A stretch of 64,000 nt of DNA from Phlebotomus papatasi (taxonomy: Eukaryota > Arthropoda > Insecta > Diptera > Psychodidae), in assembly GCF_024763615.1 (NCBI RefSeq), contig NC_077222.1, forward strand, positions 40,114,001-40,178,000. The letters run 5' to 3'. Shown here piece after piece: positions 37,676 to 48,500 of the stretch (its first letter is position 1; every line of letters begins with the position of its first letter). Both the position numbers and the translations under genes were made by a program. Under the pieces are notes generated by a model. It ran no database searches and was not told where the DNA came from. It was given only the letters and a program-made list of their open reading frames with translations.

Positions 37676-38899
37676 TTCGGAATCGTACTGTAATCTGAAA
37701 TTTTCAATCTTCACTAAAAGCTGTAAACTAACATTTGTAAAAAAAAATATTCAAAATATAATACAAGAAAAAATAAATGAGAGTTCGGTTTATAATTTAT
37801 AAAAAAAATCTTTTGAACAATTTCATTTTAAGAACATTTTCGCGATACAGAACTTGAAAATTTTATTTTAAAAATCATCATCTGCAGTGCATTTGCAATT
37901 TAGATTTTTTTTTTAAATATTCAGGGATTTAAGATTTTTTTAAAGAAAGAAATATACAACACTTATTAGTGATACTTCGTCGGTTGCTTCGGCAATTTTA
38001 TATAGAAAATTTTGAATGTACACCAATTCCGATCTAGTCTCTGTCCCTTGATTTTTTCAATCATTAGTTTTGACTAAGTAATACTGTATCTCTAAAATCC
38101 AAAGTCATTGACCACCCTCTAACCCCATTCACAAAAAAAAGCTTTTTTTAGAGACTCATCTGAGCTCCTCAAATGGCGGGAAAATATGTTCTGCTTGGAA
38201 GTAAATTTACCGTCGGTAGCTGAAGGTGCGTCTGGAATTTTATGGCCCAAATAAACTCTTGGCGCGGTTGAAAGTTTGTTTTCTCACTTGAAGAGACTCT
38301 TTACACTAAAATGACATCCCTTCCCCATTCTCCAGAAGCCATTCTCGCGTCCCACGGGTTTCCCGGGATCCGAAACGATTTTTGGGAAGATTTCCTGGGT
38401 GTTCGAGTGGATGAAACATGTTATTTTCGAGTAAATAAATGAACGTGTGCAGTTGGTCACCCGAAGTACGTTGTCCAAATATTGCCTTTCGTGTAAATAC
38501 AACATCCCTCGTGGAAGGTACTAATGACAAGAGTTTCTGACCAGGACAAGAGGGTATATTGCCGAAAATTCCGTGCTTAGAAGTGAGAAACAATAAACAG
38601 TCGGAGGAAAGTGGAGTGACGTGGCGCATTTCATTTCTTATCCAAAGCCATCAAATGTTGGAAAAATCTACCCCTAGGGCATCGTACCTGAAAATACACT
38701 CATTTTCGTCTTTGAATTTTTGTTGTCGAGAGGGTGGGATCAGCATTTAATTTCCATTAATAGGAATGGAAAATTGACGTAAAACCAGGACTAATCGATA
38801 ATGATTTTTTTTTCGACTATGCGATGGTTCTATTTTGGTGTTGAAATAATTTATATTTGAGGTGCAAAAACGTGCCAATAAATTGGGATTAGGAGTGGA

Positions 38900-38914
38900 G
38901 GGGGGGGGGGGGGG
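38900..38914 (+). repeat. Run of 15 G
   Basis: This is an uninterrupted G15 tract inside the hth primary transcript, 335 bp upstream of exon 3. In the sense RNA it could stack intermolecularly or form a quadruplex. It may also vary in length or be a sequencing inaccuracy. Confidence 0.85.
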
Positions 38915-39248
38915 AGTAAACATCAAAGGGGAAAAAATTAGGTAAAATTGAATGGAAATACTGGGGAAAATGGCAATATTGCATGGAAATTTTGGGAGTA
39001 AACGTTCTAAATTGCCGACGGTGAGTAGCTTACACTGTGAGAAATGGGTGGGCAGATACCACTTCTAAACGAGTCAGAGAGTGGTTGCTCCATTTTGAGA
39101 CACACATACAAGACATTGCGCTCGCGCCATTGAAAATATTTTAATTGTAACAAAGTGCTCTTTAATTGCCACCCAATTTAAATTAGTTGTACTTAATAGA
39201 TTGTGTATCTCATAACATTAAATGATCATGTTCGATCTCTTCTTGCAG

Positions 39249-39390
39249 ACACCCTCTCTTCCCACTGTTGGCGCTCATATTTGAAAAGTGTGAATTAGCA
39301 ACATGTACACCTCGAGATCCCGGCGTCCAAAGTGGTGATGTCTGTTCGTCAGAATCATTCAATGAGGATATCACAATTTTCAGTAAACAG
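39249..39390 (+). CDS. hth: homothorax coding exon 3 (end of codon 93 to residue 140)
   Basis: The acceptor cttcttgcag precedes A CAC CCT CTC. The first base completes the glycine codon left open by exon 2, giving DAIYGHPLFPLLALIF across the junction. The exon is 142 bp and ends in phase 0 at AAA CAG before the donor GTAAGA. It encodes the first helix block of the MEIS/PREP N-terminal domain: HPLFPLLALIFEKCELATCT, then PRDPGV and SSESFNEDI, ending FSKQ. This region is near-invariant from flies to vertebrate MEIS proteins and binds Extradenticle/PBX, masking its nuclear export. Position 93 is glycine, as I recall for vertebrate MEIS. The rest of the domain and the homeodomain are on exons I could not find here. 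Confidence 0.95.
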
Positions 39391-40340
39391 GTAAGATAAA
39401 TATTGATTTTCACTGATAGAGGGCAGGGGTGTAGGAGAAATGTCAAAGATATTGCTAGCTGTCAAAAAAACTAAACATCCAATTTTCTGATTCCCTTTCG
39501 CCGATCTCTGCATTGTTACAAATTCACTGTATTTGATTGCATTATAGCATTTGTTGTTGTTGTTGTCGATCAGCATTTTAGCCATGACCCCGAGTTTTTG
39601 GGTGAAAAAGAGGGGAGCAGGAGTTTATTTGACGTGTAAGCAAAACCCGAAAAAAAAGAATGACATGGACTAGTTGAGAAGTTGTTATCAGACGGGGCTA
39701 TAAATGTTATATAGATAAATAGAAACAAATTTTTCAAGAAGCCATATTCAACTATATTTGGGGTCTGATAAGATTTGAGGAAGGTACACATATAAGTAGC
39801 TCCATCCAGTGTGTAATTTAGACGCACTGGGTAAATATAGGGCCCTTAATCATAAATGACTCTGTGTGAAGAATATGACAGATGAACCCTTCTTGTTTTT
39901 CTTTTTTTTTCCTCTATCTCTCAGCTTTTTTTTTCCTTACACTCAGCGCATTCTCTGGAATGCCACCAAAAGACATTTGAGAGAAGAAAACACAGAAAAA
40001 AAATCCTCACATAATTCACTCACTGGGCCGAGGAAAAAAAATCCATTCTCGAGAACATGACTTTTATTTCAATTTAATTAACAATCCCTCCGTCTCTGGC
40101 GCGAACAGATTATTTATAACTCCTCTTCAACCCGTTGAAATTTGAAATCAATTTTCAGGACTGAGATAGGGGGCACACTAACAGCTGGGCCAACCCTCCG
40201 ACACATTTTTCACCCTCACGCAGGGCTTTCACCCTCTTTCTCTCTCTGACACACACACACTTTCAGATGAAAAATAAAACACGATCAGTGCACTATTGTC
40301 GCGTCTGAGATTGATGCCCTGTGATTATCACATCTTCATG

Positions 40341-40425
40341 TGACAAATGTCACATTTTGCACTCTGTGTAACTGACTTGCTTGATTCGTTAATTTGAATT
40401 TGACATTGACAGTGTTAAATTGTCA
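40341..40425. promoter_or_regulatory. Cluster of TGACA (MEIS/Hth-type) sites
   Basis: Five TGACA cores lie within 85 bp: 40341, 40348 (reverse), 40401, 40407 (as TGACAG) and 40421 (reverse). The first two form the palindrome TGTGACAAATGTCACA. TGACAG is the established recognition core of MEIS/Homothorax homeodomains. The location about 950 bp after exon 3, in a repeat-poor block, suggests possible autoregulation, which is an inference. Confidence 0.35.
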
Positions 40426-40621
40426 TTATTCTTATATATTTTCCACAATGTTGTTATTTATTATTTTTAAACATATTTAAATCACATTAAACCAATTTAT
40501 TACTAACGGGTATTCTTCTTTGGTTATATTTCTGATTATTTAGTTTAGACTTTAAATGGTATGGCGTGAAGTTTAGTGATCATACTGACAGTTAATTGGC
40601 TAATGATATTTATCTAAATGA

Positions 40622-40705
40622 AAACAGATTGTTAAACGGTACAATGCTCTCTTTATGTTGAAAATGTCTCGGCCTCGGGTTTGAATCCCATTTGAGTCAT
40701 TAGAT
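40622..40705 (+). repeat. tRNA-like (SINE head) sequence
   Basis: A good B box (gggtttgaatccc, 40678-40690) follows an A-box-like ttaaacggtacaatgctc by about 45 bp. No acceptor-stem pairing can be drawn. It is more likely a SINE relic than a functional tRNA gene. Confidence 0.35.
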
Positions 40706-40780
40706 ATTTTTCAACATGTTAGAAACCAATGTTCCTGTTTGTTATTTAAGAAATTCAGAAGAACTATGAACGAGGTTAAT

Positions 40781-40924
40781 GCCCAACGCACAATAACTTT
40801 TGTTTTGTAAACATGTGTTTGACATTTCAATGAGAGTGAATGAAACAAAGATCTAGTCATCTCCTTCTCTCTTATAGGAAATTTTGAAAACATGTTTACA
40901 AACAAAAGTTATTGTGCGTTGGGC
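40781..40924. mobile_element. 144-bp MITE, GCCCAACGCACAATAACTTT termini
   Basis: The first ~35 bp (gcccaacgcacaataacttt, then tgttttgtaaacatgt) are repeated in reverse complement at the right end, ending attgtgcgttgggc. The near-perfect arms indicate a young or constrained foldback element. A TA duplication is possible but ambiguous. Confidence 0.75.
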
Positions 40925-41041
40925 ATAGACATTCATTTTGAAGACTAGATCACTTTTTTTTTTAAATCTTTATCTTCTAAATGAGCTAAAACGATTGTTG
41001 TAAACTAATTTTAAAAATATTTTTAACAGCATGTTAAAGTA

Positions 41042-41258
41042 GGGGAAAGTGCCCATGCTTTACTAGGTCCTAAGATTTACAATGACTAAATTTTTCCTAT
41101 GTTTCTGAATAAATACGGCTCTGCGATATATTTTAAACACAAGATACTTTCTCCTAGTTTTCAAAATATAGATGAGATGAGTCACATTTATTGAAAAACA
41201 TACGAAAAATTTAGTCATTGTAAAGCTTGGGACTGTATAAAGCATGGGCACTTTCCCC
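41042..41258. mobile_element. 217-bp MITE, GGGGAAAGTGCCCATGCTTT termini, TA duplication
   Basis: The left arm ggggaaagtgcccatgcttt and the right arm (agcatgggcactttcccc) are perfect for about 20 bp. The inverted similarity continues through acaatgactaaatttttc. TA flanks both ends. No transposase is present. Confidence 0.8.
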
Positions 41259-41522
41259 TAAGTATTATATCCTAACAAATGCATTTTTTTAATAAAAAGA
41301 ATAAAAATTTCGATTTCACTAGTTTTCCAATTTTGCTTACTCCAACTACGAAAACACTTACGAAAATTGATTTTTTGGATTCTATAATTCAACCAAGAAT
41401 TACGAGCTGCATATTCCCCACCAATTAGGGACTACGGTAACGAGGCGCTGCTCCAGTGAATTGCTCATTAGTTCGCCATTGTATGATATTTTTTTTTACG
41501 TTATTATTACGATATTTAGTTA

Positions 41523-41721
41523 GGGGAGACCGGAAAAGAACTATCCAGCAATAGAATTAGAGTAGTTTCATAAAGAAAATTGAGTAAACTACTATTTATA
41601 CAGAGTACTTAATCCCATTTCTTCATTGAAATATTTATATCAATCTAATTCTAAAAAGTTTTTCATAAATTATAAGCAAAGATAAATTTCGCTTTGTGGC
41701 TAATTCTGCCCCGGTCTCCCT
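41523..41721. mobile_element. ~200-bp MITE, GGGGAGACCGG termini, TA duplication
   Basis: GGGGAGACCGG at the left and ccggtctccct at the right form short terminal repeats flanked by TA. The interior is AT-rich and only weakly palindromic. Confidence is lower because the arms are short. Confidence 0.6.
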
Positions 41722-42222
41722 TAAATATGAACAAACTCGATCGTTTCTTTTTCTTCGTTTCTCGATTTTCTAATTCAAGAATTTTTTTTAAATACGTTTC
41801 ACTTAAGAGATAGCCTGGCTCCTCCCAGGGATCTTGAGTTACAAAATAACAATAATAATTATCAATGTTTAGGAGAATTCGGCCTACCTTTAAATGTACC
41901 AGCAATTGAATATTTCATTTTTTTTCTTACAAAATATATTCAAAATATATTCAAAGGTAGGTCATTTTACCCTGTCTAAATTCACTAAGTCCTAATTCTT
42001 AACCGAAACCTTTCGTATTGCCTTTAGGGTTAGAAATAAATTAAATCAATTAAACCAGCTAGTGAAAGCTTTCTTTTCTTTTTAGAAATAAGACAGTTTA
42101 AGTTAATTTACAGAATTTATTTTATTTTTATTTGAGAAAATTCTTATCAACGGACATTTCGTTTTTCAGAAGTGGTATTTAATAGAAAAGTATATTCGGG
42201 ATTTTTGTACTTTGACAATCTA

Positions 42223-42417
42223 GGGTAAGATAGGGTAATTCGGAATAATGTCCATTTTGGAATTTTGAGATTTTCTAATTGTTTCAGGAGGTCAAAGAGA
42301 GGAAGAAAACTACGAAGAAGTAGTACTTATTCATTGTTTATTGTTTTGCGTTCTAAAAGTGATCGGAAATCTCAAAGTTTCAAATTAAACATGATTCCAA
42401 GTTACCCCATTTTACCC
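42223..42417. mobile_element. 195-bp MITE, GGGTAARATRGGGTAA termini, TA duplication
   Basis: The left arm gggtaagatagggtaattcg, then gaataatgtccattttgg, mirrors the right arm, which ends acatgattccaagttacccc then attttaccc. TA lies on each side. The inverted arms extend about 55 bp. Confidence 0.75.
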
Positions 42418-43962
42418 TACTTTTCTAATAAAAAGAAAATAATTTTCAATTTTGATCTTAGTTAGTTTAAAGCTTGCGAATAACTATTCAAGATTACAAA
42501 ACTGACCCTTGTTACTTTACTTTAATTTTCAAACCTTCATTTACGTATCTTAATTTTTTTTTAATATTTTGGCCTTATGCTTGATTCTGATGATAAGACG
42601 GCGATGGACATCAAAAGCTACTTTAATTCAAATATTCATGTCAAGAAACGAATAAGAAATGGTTATAAGTAAGGAAAAGTAATCACTTTTCTATCGATTT
42701 ACCAGTGAGCCTATCTTTTAGAGTCAGTTTAAGCATTAAAAAAAATGAATCGGATTACTGTATCTGAAAGACAGGTTTCAAAGTGAGTCGATGAGTGTAT
42801 CCAATTGGAATTTTTCACAATTTCTGTACAATCGTATTTGAAAGAATTTAATTTCTTGCTACCTTATCGCGTCATCTTATCACTAGAAAAAGTTGTTACT
42901 GTGTATTAAAGTCTATTACAACGACTCACTGTTTTTTTTTTGGGTGACTTTTTGTATGCTCTGGGGTTTCGGGAAGATACAGAAAAGTGTATGATCTCAC
43001 AAAGAGAAGGAGAGAGGAAATTCAATGTAGAGTCTTGAACTGAAGGAGCTCAAGATGCTGGAGGAAGGCATTAAAGATGGTAGCTAAAGAACACGAAAAA
43101 GAGAGTTGAAGTTTCAAAAATTGGTCCCATATGATGAACACATTCTGTTGGGCTGAGATGTAAAATTTTCATTTTATAAATTTAATATTATATTTTTAGC
43201 CACAGTGACTTCCAAAATAAACCCAAATGAAGTGGCATTCTCGGGATATACACATCCACTGACAACGAGAGCAACAACACAAAACATGACAAATATAAAT
43301 GCGTTTTTGTACCACACTTCGGAATAATTTGAGTGGATTTCTCAGTCCAAAAGTGTTGATGACATTTTTGGCTGTGTTTCTTGTCTTTTTTGGATGGCTT
43401 CCTCCTTCCTTGGTCTCCCCCTGCATGGCTCTTTCCTGGGCAAAAAGATGAGATTTAGAGAGTGACGAGATCTTTCTGGGTTCTTGTATAGTGGAAATGT
43501 CTCCAAAAATACTCATATGTACAGAAATTCCAACATCTATGGACATTTTTCTTCACTTTGAAAGATCTCATTTTACAGATTTTTGAGAATGATACTGGAC
43601 AAAAAGACATTTCTATTTGGTCCTCATCTTAAGTAAATTGTTTCGATTTTAAAAATCGATCAGTTTCTTTTGTTTATTGATGGTAAATTACGTGTCATTT
43701 AATATGTATTTTATTACGTGACTCTTTCGTTCTAGAGGCAAAGTCGAAGAAAAGTTCGCAGAGTAGCGAATTATTCTTCACTTTCGTTTTTGTAAGGCAT
43801 TTGGCAACCATTGCAAATATCGAATGAATTCTGTTGGAATAGGTTTAAAATTTTGAAGTTTTTAAGAACAATTAAATTAAGATGAAGAAATCGGTCACTT
43901 TTAGATGGCAGCAAGATTAAACCAAAGATTGATCTTTGAACTTTGAGCTCAGGTCCTCAGTT

Positions 43963-43975
43963 TCTCACTAAGCCA
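43963..43975 (+). repeat. 13-bp target-site duplication, left copy
   Basis: TCTCACTAAGCCA here is identical to 49367-49379 and defines the 5' border of the retrotransposon. A perfect 13-mer at both ends, directly abutting the element, is strong evidence for target-primed insertion of a full-length copy. Confidence 0.9.
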
Positions 43976-44003
43976 GAGTCTCAGTCTGCCCTTCGAGGTG
44001 TCA

Positions 44004-44008
44004 AGACG
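44004..44008 (+). promoter_or_regulatory. DPE-like motif of the retrotransposon internal promoter
   Basis: AGACG lies at +28 to +32 if A43977, the second base of the element, is +1 (context gAGTC). Internal promoters of insect non-LTR elements (Jockey, I, Doc) carry an initiator at the first bases and a downstream promoter element at about +28. The spacing fits the border obtained independently from the target duplication. Function is inferred. Confidence 0.4.
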
Positions 44009-44191
44009 CAATTCTTGCTACGTAAAAGTCTTTTGAAGTTTTGTGGAAAAATCACACAGTGTTTGTTACCAAAATTGGTGTTTCTCAAAATATAACTCAA
44101 TAGTTCATAGTGAGTGAAGTTTTTCTGGACACTAATAGTGCAAAGAAGCCTTTTATTGAGTAAATTTGTGAGAAAATTATCAACTTGAAAG

Positions 44192-45478
44192 ATGGCTGCC
44201 AAATTCAACGCCACACAACCATGTATTGGTGAGAATAACAAAAGTGGAAACATCTTCTCAGTGTTGAAAGACAACGAAGAATATGAGAGATCATTCCCGG
44301 TGATTCGCAGTGCGAAGAGACAGAGAGCTGTACGTGAGAGTGAATTGAGAGTAAAATTCACACACACAGATGAAAACCCACAAATGTTCGTCGAGGCTTC
44401 GTGTGTGAATGCCGAAGAGAGGTTTCGCTCGATCTCGGCTTTTAAAGTGAGAAAGGAGATCAAGAGTGTATGCGGTGCGGTTGCCAGATTTCAACCCTTG
44501 AAAAACGGCAATTTGCTCATTGTGACAAAAAATCGAGAGCAAGCAGAGAAACTCATACAAATAAAGACGATCGCGCAGAAAGAGGTAAAATTTTCCTACC
44601 ACCCTTCTCTGAACAAAAGCAAGGGTGTCATCGCATGCTTCGATTTTACGTATCTTTCTGATGAGGAACTGAAGAGAGAGTTGGCGGAGCATGGAGTTTG
44701 TGACGTAAAAAGAATTCAAAGAAAGGAGGAGAAAAACGGACGAGAAATTTTGCGTGACACAGGGAGTTTCATTTTGACTTTTAACTCCCCAAAAGTACCC
44801 GAGACTATTGACGCATACTACACCATTCTCAAGGTGAGAATTTACGTCCGAAATCCCGTTAGATGCAAAGGATGTCAGAGGTGGGGGCATTTTGAGGATC
44901 TTTGCAAAACAAAGCGCAAGATCTGTGAAACTTGTGCCCTGCCCAAACACGAAAACGAATGTTCCCGATCTGTGACGTGTGCCAATTGTGGGGAAAGCCA
45001 CCCAGCATGGAGCAGAAAGTGTCTCGCCTTCAAAGAGGAATTCGCCATTTTGGCACTGCAAGCTAAAAGGCAAATTTCCTATTTTGAAGCAAAGAAGATG
45101 CACAAGGAAATGAAGAGGGAAGAAGAAACGTTTTCGAGGGTTCTTAATAACCCCAGAAATCAACGAGTCTCTCCAGCTTTAACTCGAAGAGAGCAACAGG
45201 AGAATCCCTTTGCGAACAACCATGAAAATGGAGTCGTCTTCAGATTCTCAGCGCAGAGAAAAGATAAACTCCCTCCTGATCCACCGGACAGGGAAAAAAC
45301 ATCAGAACCAGCACAGCAATCCGAAATCACAGTGAAAAGGACAGTAGAAGAAAATTCACCTGAATTTGAAGATGATGCATCAATGGTTTGCATCGGTACT
45401 GAAGAACAAACTTTACTTACAACAGGACAACTCATCAGAAACGCAAGTGAGATTATTAATCAAATCAACAGTATCTAA
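44192..45478 (+). CDS. Retrotransposon ORF1 protein (Gag-like, RNA-binding, 428 aa)
   Basis: This is the nucleic-acid-binding protein of a non-LTR retrotransposon, expected to coat the element RNA in a ribonucleoprotein. Residues ~90-220 resemble the RRM-like fold region typical of I/Jockey ORF1, with KGVIACFDFTYLSDEEL and a run leading to YVRNPVRC. Three zinc knuckles follow: C225-C228-H233-C238 (CX2CX4HX4C), C245-C248-H253-C257 (CX2CX4HX3C) and C263-C266-H270-C277 (CX2CX3HX6C). This trio is characteristic of I/Jockey ORF1. The tail (~300-428) is charged and Q/E-rich. The start is the ATG in aagatggctg; the frame has no stop. Long antisense frames over this gene are shadows. It is followed after 55 bp by ORF2. 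Confidence 0.93.
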   Translation: MAAKFNATQPCIGENNKSGNIFSVLKDNEEYERSFPVIRSAKRQRAVRESELRVKFTHTDENPQMFVEASCVNAEERFRSISAFKVRKEIKSVCGAVARFQPLKNGNLLIVTKNREQAEKLIQIKTIAQKEVKFSYHPSLNKSKGVIACFDFTYLSDEELKRELAEHGVCDVKRIQRKEEKNGREILRDTGSFILTFNSPKVPETIDAYYTILKVRIYVRNPVRCKGCQRWGHFEDLCKTKRKICETCALPKHENECSRSVTCANCGESHPAWSRKCLAFKEEFAILALQAKRQISYFEAKKMHKEMKREEETFSRVLNNPRNQRVSPALTRREQQENPFANNHENGVVFRFSAQRKDKLPPDPPDREKTSEPAQQSEITVKRTVEENSPEFEDDASMVCIGTEEQTLLTTGQLIRNASEIINQINSI

Positions 45479-45487
45479 GTATTCTGA

Positions 45488-45518
<31 letters not shown>

Positions 45519-45533
45519 ACTTAATTTTTGATA
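45479..45533 (+). other. Inter-ORF spacer with (TA)n
   Basis: The 55 bp between the ORF1 stop and the ORF2 ATG contain an alternating TA run (about 45487-45506) followed by T11. Translation of ORF2 would need reinitiation or internal initiation across this AT-only segment. The frames of the two ORFs differ. Confidence 0.8.
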
Positions 45534-48500
45534 ATGTCTATTATCCAATATAATATTAACGGTCTTCATAATAATTTTTGCGATCTCCAATTGCTTGCAA
45601 AAGATAATTCTAACATTATTTTTTGCCTGCAAGAGACACACTTGACGAGAGAGAAAAACATTTCTTTAAGAAATTTCAAGTCAATTTCAAATAAAAATTC
45701 TTTTGATAGTCCAAATGGAGGATGTGCAATCTTCATCCGTGAGGGTATTAAATTCTCTGAAATATCTCTAAGTACAACATTAGATACAGTAGCAATAAAA
45801 ACTGAATTATTAGGTAATCTCACAATATGTTGTATTTACTTGAGGCCAAATGAGAATTTAAATTTACAAGAATTAAATGATCTAGTAAATTCACTTCCTC
45901 AACCTTTTTTGTTAGTTGGGGATTTCAATGCATATAGTACAACATGGGGTTCCACGACTACTAATACTAGGGGTAGAACCATTGAAAACTTTATTAATAG
46001 TAATAATCTAGAAATACTAAATACAGGAGAAAATACTTATTTACATCCTGGATATAAAACTTTTTCAGCGATTGATCTAAGTATTTGTAGTCCTAGTCTT
46101 TTACCCAAATTATCATGGAAAGTAGATGATAATCACTATAATAGCGACCATTTTCCCATTAAAATTGGACTCCCAGATCTTTCACCCGATTTGAATCGTA
46201 GAGCGAGGTGGAAGGAATCTCTAGCTAACTGGAACCAATTTTCATTACTGGTGTCTAGAAACCTGGAGAACACTGACCACCTTCCCGTACCTGAGGCTGT
46301 TAATTCTATTACTTCGGTAATTCAGGAAGCCGCGAAATCTTCCATCCCAATGACCAAAACAATTCCTAAAAAACGTACAGTACCTTGGTGGAATCCTGAA
46401 TTAGACGCACTGCGTAAAGAGTGTACAAGATTAGAAAAGAAATTTAAAAGGATGTCTACCGAAGAAAATTATGCTACTTATAAGGAAGCGAAAAATAGGT
46501 ATAAAAGGCTCATTGAACAGTCTAAAACGAAAACTTGGAACGATTATGTTGAAAAAATTGATCATAACACAACTGTCAAAGACATGTTCCACAAAGTGAA
46601 AAAAATAGCGGGCAATTATAAAACTCAAGTTATCTATCAAATAGAAAATAATTCCACCCTCGTTTCAGAACCCCAGTTGATCTGTGAAAGTTTAGCCAAT
46701 CAATTTTATAGAAATACTGATAATAATTTTTCTAACCCTCAATTTACACAACGCAAAAATTACCTAGAAAGCATAAATCCACCGCAAGTTCAAAATAATG
46801 AGAGTATTAACATACTTAATATTAAATTTACAATGGATGAACTGGAATCTGTCTTGAATACTGTGAAGGGAAAATCTCCAGGCCCTGATCAAATAACATA
46901 TACCATGTTAAAAAATTTAGATGATTTCTCAAAAATAAAACTCCTTCAACTATTCAATAGAATATTTTTTGAAAGAGAATTTCCTTCTGAATGGCGAATC
47001 GCCAACATAGTTCCCATTCAGAAGCCAAATAAGGATCCATCTAAACCAGAGAACTATAGGCCAATATCGCTTACAAATTGTTTAAGTAAAGTACTTGAAA
47101 AAATGGTGGCGAAACGCCTCATCTGGTGGTTGGAAAGTGAAGGTTTTTTATCAAATAAACAATCTGGTTTTAGAAACAACCGATCCACTACTGACAACTT
47201 AGTATATCTACAAGAATTTATAAGTACCAATTTGCAAAGTAAAAATCATGTCAGCGTAATTAGCTTTGATATTATGAAAGCCTATGAAAAAACTTGGAGA
47301 ATCCTTGTGCTGCATCAATTATCAAAATGGAATTTAGGTGGAGAAATATTTGATTTCATAAAAAATTTTTTGTCTGAACGATTTTTCCGAGTCCTTTATG
47401 GTCAAAATGCATCAGATCTTTTTGAACAAATAAATGGCATGGTAACAGGTTCAGTGCTTAGTGTTCCACTTTTTCTCATAGCAATTCATGGACTGACTGA
47501 GGTTCTGGAACAGTGCCCAGGTATCGACTTCTTGATGTACGCTGATGACCTAGTCATTTTCGGTGCAGACAGAAGTGAGAATCTGTTGAAAGAACGTTTA
47601 CAAAATACCATTTTCGAAATGGAAAATTGGGCCAACGATAATGGTATAATTTTTTCAGTTGAAAAAACATTCGCTATTAATTTTTGTCCAAAGAAAAATT
47701 GCCCAACCCCTTTTTTTAATCTTTATGATCAAATTGTTTCAACAAAAACAGAAGTTAAAATATTAGGAGTAATCTTTGACTCCAAATTAACTATTCGGCC
47801 CCATTTAGAAAATCTTAAAGCAACAATTAATAATGTTCTTAAGTTAGTTAAAACGATTAGTAGTACCAAATGGGGTGCCAGACAAAGACCTCTTTTAAAA
47901 ATAGTGGAGACAATGATGCTCAGTCGGATTGACTACGGTTCTCAAGCTTATGGGCAAACTAAAGATAATATTTTAAAGATAATAAATGCTCATTACAACA
48001 CTGCAATAAGATTAGCAATGGGTGCTTTTAAGTCTTCTCCAATTAAAAGTCTTTTAGCAGCATCGGGACTACCATCCCTTGAAGATAGGAGGAATTTTAC
48101 ATCCGTTAATCATTTTGTTAAAACTAAGAATAACCCTCAAAACCCACTTCAAAATAAGTTAATAAACACCAATATTTATAACAAGCACCCAGAACCTTTT
48201 TCCAGCAAGACTCAGAAAATATCTGCTATACTAAGCTTAGGAAATTATGATAGTCAATCCATTTATACCTCGAAATATCCACCATGGAATTTTGATAAAA
48301 ATAATATAGATATTAGTCTCAGTATCCGAAAAAAAGAATCCACGAACCCACAAGAATTTAAGTTGTTATTTCTTGAAAAAATGCAAAACTACACCAGCTA
48401 TGAAAAGTTGTATACTGATGGGTCTAAAGGACAGTCTGGTACAGGCTATAGTGTAGTTTCTTCAAACAGTACAATAAAATGTATCAAGCTTCCTAGTCTT

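Larger units (their letters stand above)
28058..39248 (+). other. hth: hth intron 2 (11.2 kb)
   Basis: The donor is GG|GTAAGT and the acceptor is ctcttcttgcag|ACACCC. The intron holds SINE-like units, a tandem repeat, a non-LTR tail, a Harbinger-like MITE and an inverted pair of CACTGAGA MITEs, listed separately. 28100-30200 is very AT-rich with nothing recognisable. 32300-35150 and 38150-38800 are repeat-poor, with no domain-bearing reading frame. Confidence 0.75.

Noticed and set aside
40622..40705. Possible tRNA gene from the good B box
   Set aside because: No acceptor-stem or anticodon-stem pairing can be drawn, and similar heads recur in SINE-like repeats of the window.
44291..45163. 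290-codon minus-strand reading frame (and a 160-codon one at 43981-44463)
   Set aside because: They are antisense to retrotransposon ORF1, which has clear zinc knuckles on the + strand. The antisense frames have no domain and reflect codon bias of the sense gene.
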